From NCBI GenBank assembly GCA_004014935.1, contig CP025322.1, forward strand, positions 186,001-250,000: a DNA stretch of 64,000 bases, read 5' to 3'. The notes under the pieces were generated by a model. That model was not told where the DNA came from. It saw nothing but the letters and a program-made list of their open reading frames with translations, and ran no database searches. Both the position numbers and the translations under genes were made by a program. The DNA comes from Saccharomycopsis malanga. Lineage: Eukaryota > Ascomycota > Saccharomycetes > Ascoideales > Saccharomycopsidaceae. Every line of letters begins with the position of its first letter. The first letter of the stretch is position 1. Below, one piece after another: positions 61,890 through 64,000 of this stretch.

Positions 61890-63218
61890 ATGGTAAAGGA
61901 CACAACGTATTATGACCTTCTTGGGATCGCACCAAATGCCACGGATGCAGAAATCAAAAAGGCATACCGTAAGAAGGCAATGCAAACTCATCCGGACAAG
62001 CATCCGGATGATCCTGATGCTGCTAAAAAATTCCAGGAGATTGGTGAAGCCTACCAGGTTCTAAAAGATCCCGAGTTGAAGAAGCGTTATGATGAGTTTG
62101 GTAAGGATAGTGCTGTTCCGGACGCTGGATTTGAAGACCCAGGCGACTTTTTTGCGGAGATTTTTGGTGGCGAGGCATTCAATGATTGGATTGGCGAATT
62201 ATCACTTATCAAGGACCTTTCTAGTACTGTTGATGTATTAGATAAGGGAGACGAGAAACCAGAAGATAGTGCTGCCACTACGGAAGTTGGTTCTGGTACG
62301 GGTGATGCGGCTGTCGCTGGAAGTGTGAATGGATCCAGTACGGAAAACACTTTGGCTCATCATGATTCTGACTTCGCCAAGGCACAACAGGATGCGAGAA
62401 TTCAGGCTGAAAAGTTGAAAAAAAAGAAACTCTCAAAGGAAAAGAGAGAAGAGCTTTATAAATTGGAAAAAGAAAGAGAGGCAAAAAGAGTTAAGAGAGT
62501 AGAGGAGGTGTCTGGAAAGTTGGTTAACAGGATCGAGCTTTTCTTAGAAAGCAGCAAATCTGAGGAAGGATTCAAAAATTTCAAATACAAGTTGGATAAA
62601 GAAATTGAAGAGTTGAAATTAGAATCCTTCGGACTTGAATTGTTGCATTTGATTGGTAAAATATATGTTTCAAAGGCATCGGCATTCATCAAGTCACAAA
62701 AAACATTTGGGTTTTCCAAAATTTTTACTTCTGTGAAAGAAAAAGGCTCCACTGCCAAGTCCGCTTGGAGTATCGTTTCATCTGCTCTTGATGCACAGAT
62801 GGCAATGGAAGAAATGCAAAAGGCCGAGGAGAAAAACCCAGAGTCCTGGGATAGAATAAAACAAGTGGAGATGGAGCGTACTTTAACTGGAAAAATCTTA
62901 GCAACCGCTTGGGTCAGCTCAAAATTCGAAATTCAGGGCGTTTTAAGAGACGTTGTAGACAAAGTGTTGAAAGATAAAACCGTAAGCTCTAAAGAACGTA
63001 TCAAGAGAGCTGAAGCTTTGATTTTTATTGGAGGAGAATTCAAAAAGGCTGAACGAACAGAAGATGAGGCAGAAGAAGTCAGAGTTTTCGAAGAAATGGT
63101 ATTTGAATCTGCTTCAAAGAAAAGCCAGAACAGCAAAAAGAAGCAAAAAGAAATGGAAAAACTTTTCAAAAAGGAAGAGTCCAAAAAAGCTGCTTCTGGT
63201 AATCTCTTTGAAACTTGA
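61890..63218 (+). CDS. CAJ1: Caj1-type J-domain co-chaperone
   Basis: 442 residues. J domain 1-70 with HPD at 34-36 ([16 protein letters not shown]), then [20 protein letters not shown], a Ser/Thr/Asp linker, a Lys/Glu-rich coiled coil, and the DnaJ-X domain at ~205-400 ([30 protein letters not shown]-type tail). The order matches S. cerevisiae Caj1 and its relative Djp1. These proteins stimulate Hsp70 ATPase; Caj1 is membrane-associated and Djp1 aids peroxisomal import. The MVK start and SFGLELL blocks favour Caj1. There is no cysteine-rich zinc domain, as expected for this class III J-protein. Confidence 0.94.
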   Translation: MVKDTTYYDLLGIAPNATDAEIKKAYRKKAMQTHPDKHPDDPDAAKKFQEIGEAYQVLKDPELKKRYDEFGKDSAVPDAGFEDPGDFFAEIFGGEAFNDWIGELSLIKDLSSTVDVLDKGDEKPEDSAATTEVGSGTGDAAVAGSVNGSSTENTLAHHDSDFAKAQQDARIQAEKLKKKKLSKEKREELYKLEKEREAKRVKRVEEVSGKLVNRIELFLESSKSEEGFKNFKYKLDKEIEELKLESFGLELLHLIGKIYVSKASAFIKSQKTFGFSKIFTSVKEKGSTAKSAWSIVSSALDAQMAMEEMQKAEEKNPESWDRIKQVEMERTLTGKILATAWVSSKFEIQGVLRDVVDKVLKDKTVSSKERIKRAEALIFIGGEFKKAERTEDEAEEVRVFEEMVFESASKKSQNSKKKQKEMEKLFKKEESKKAASGNLFET

Positions 63219-63764
63219 GCAAATTTTGTCACTTACACTTTTTTTATATTATAACCAGTTTATAAAAGAGTTTCAGCTATTTTAGCATTTTTCTAAAGCT
63301 TATATTTTTAGTAATTTTTTCTTCTAGTTTCATTTAGTTCTTCTTCCAAATATCAACTTTTTAATCGTTTTTTTAATTGTTTTTTTATCGCTCTTTTCAA
63401 GTTTTCACCCTATAGTCTCTGTCACCCATAACTGCTTCTATGTGTTGTTCCTTTTTTATATCATATTATTCCATGATTTTTTTTTTTTTTTTTTTTTTTT
63501 GCTTCTCCCGCAATTTCCTCTTATGTTCTTTTTTGTTAATATATTATGATTGCAACACTGACTACAATGGTACGTGGATTATTGTATTTGGGTAGTCCTA
63601 TTTTCTTAGTTGTACAAGTTTTTTCACATTGTTTACTCATGCAACTATTATTGAGTTATCTGATGTACCAACTTAAGATCTCTCGTCAGTTTTCATCTTA
63701 CAAATTATGAAGAAACTAGTGGCCCGGTCTCTAACATCTATTTCAAATACTGATCTAAACATTC
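63219..63764. other. Convergent intergenic with T24 tract
   Basis: T-rich throughout; an uninterrupted run of 24 T at 63477-63500. Nothing else seen. Confidence 0.5.
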
Positions 63765-64000
63765 TTATGTAAAAAATAACAAACTACCTGCACTAGCCAT
63801 AATCACAACAATAGTGAAATAGAAAGCAGACAAGAAACCTGCCACCACCACAAAGGCTCTCACGCCTCTGGCATAATCTTCTTTGTATCTTCTTTGTTTA
63901 TCGCTAAGCTGAGAAAGAGGGAAAGCCCTGAATCGGTAAGGCACAAGAGCATCAACACTATCCAAGACTGCGTTCAAACTGTTATCTATTGCTTTAACGG
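63765..64000 (-). CDS. Partial membrane protein (5' end outside window)
   Basis: The frame enters from the right edge and ends at 63765, giving about 78 residues. A basic, polar stretch (LSDKQRRYKEDYARGVR) is followed by one hydrophobic helix of about 25 residues (VVVAGFLSAFYFTIVVIMASAG). The last codons run into GTAGTT at 63786, which could be a splice donor, so the C-terminus may differ. Too little is visible to name a family. Confidence 0.45.
   Translation of the reverse strand, partial: VKAIDNSLNAVLDSVDALVPYRFRAFPLSQLSDKQRRYKEDYARGVRAFVVVAGFLSAFYFTIVVIMASAGSLLFFT

Overview
This 64 kb window is nuclear DNA of a budding yeast (Saccharomycotina). The genes are dense, AT-rich and mostly intronless, and their products match yeast families along their whole length (Tra1, Hom3, Pgi1, Put1, Ptr3, Avo2, Gvp36, Spt23/Mga2, Caj1, Isa1, Isd11). 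CTG codons fall on positions that are hydrophobic in the relatives I can recall (in SPO11, AVO2 and TRA1). CTG is therefore probably read as leucine, and the species probably lies outside the CTG-Ser clade. Introns are more common than in Saccharomyces. They are 53-89 nt long, start GTAAGT/GTATGT and have a TACTAAC-like branch site only 5-20 nt before the 3' splice site. There is one Spt23/Mga2 and one Sap1/Yta6, as expected for a lineage without the Saccharomyces genome duplication. I cannot name the species.

Layout. 0-9 kb: a partial gamma-butyrobetaine dioxygenase (-), SPO11 in six exons (+), a p24 cargo receptor like ERP2 (+), small orphan ORFs, and a KRE2/KTR mannosyltransferase (-). 10-20 kb: PGI1, a mitochondrial OsmC-like protein, SPT23/MGA2 and an orphan, all on the minus strand. 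20-25 kb: a long promoter region with a strong hairpin and tandem palindromes, HOM3 with a perfect Gcn4 site, then an intergenic stretch with RNA-like secondary structure. 25-41 kb: the giant TRA1, PTR3 and ISA1. 41-50 kb: PUT1 behind a Put3-type site and two Gcn4 sites, an orphan, AVO2 and the four-exon GVP36. 50-64 kb: IST3, TPA1, a divergent PKA-like kinase, a PPIH-type cyclophilin, ISD11, a Yta6/Sap1 AAA ATPase, CAJ1 and a partial membrane protein.

Themes. Amino-acid control: HOM3, PUT1, PTR3 (SPS sensor), with Gcn4 sites upstream of HOM3 and PUT1. Splicing: IST3 (RES complex) and a PPIH-type cyclophilin sit among intron-bearing genes. Fe-S assembly: ISA1 and ISD11. Fe(II)/2-oxoglutarate oxygenases: the carnitine enzyme and TPA1. 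I saw no transposon, virus-like element, CRISPR array, rRNA or intact tRNA gene.

No single new system is proven here. The best leads are the kinase that exchanges two linked catalytic residues, the five-intron SPO11 with an SQ/TQ-rich insertion, an AVO2 3' intron whose donor overlaps the upstream stop codon, and the structured, Pol III-like segment between HOM3 and TRA1.
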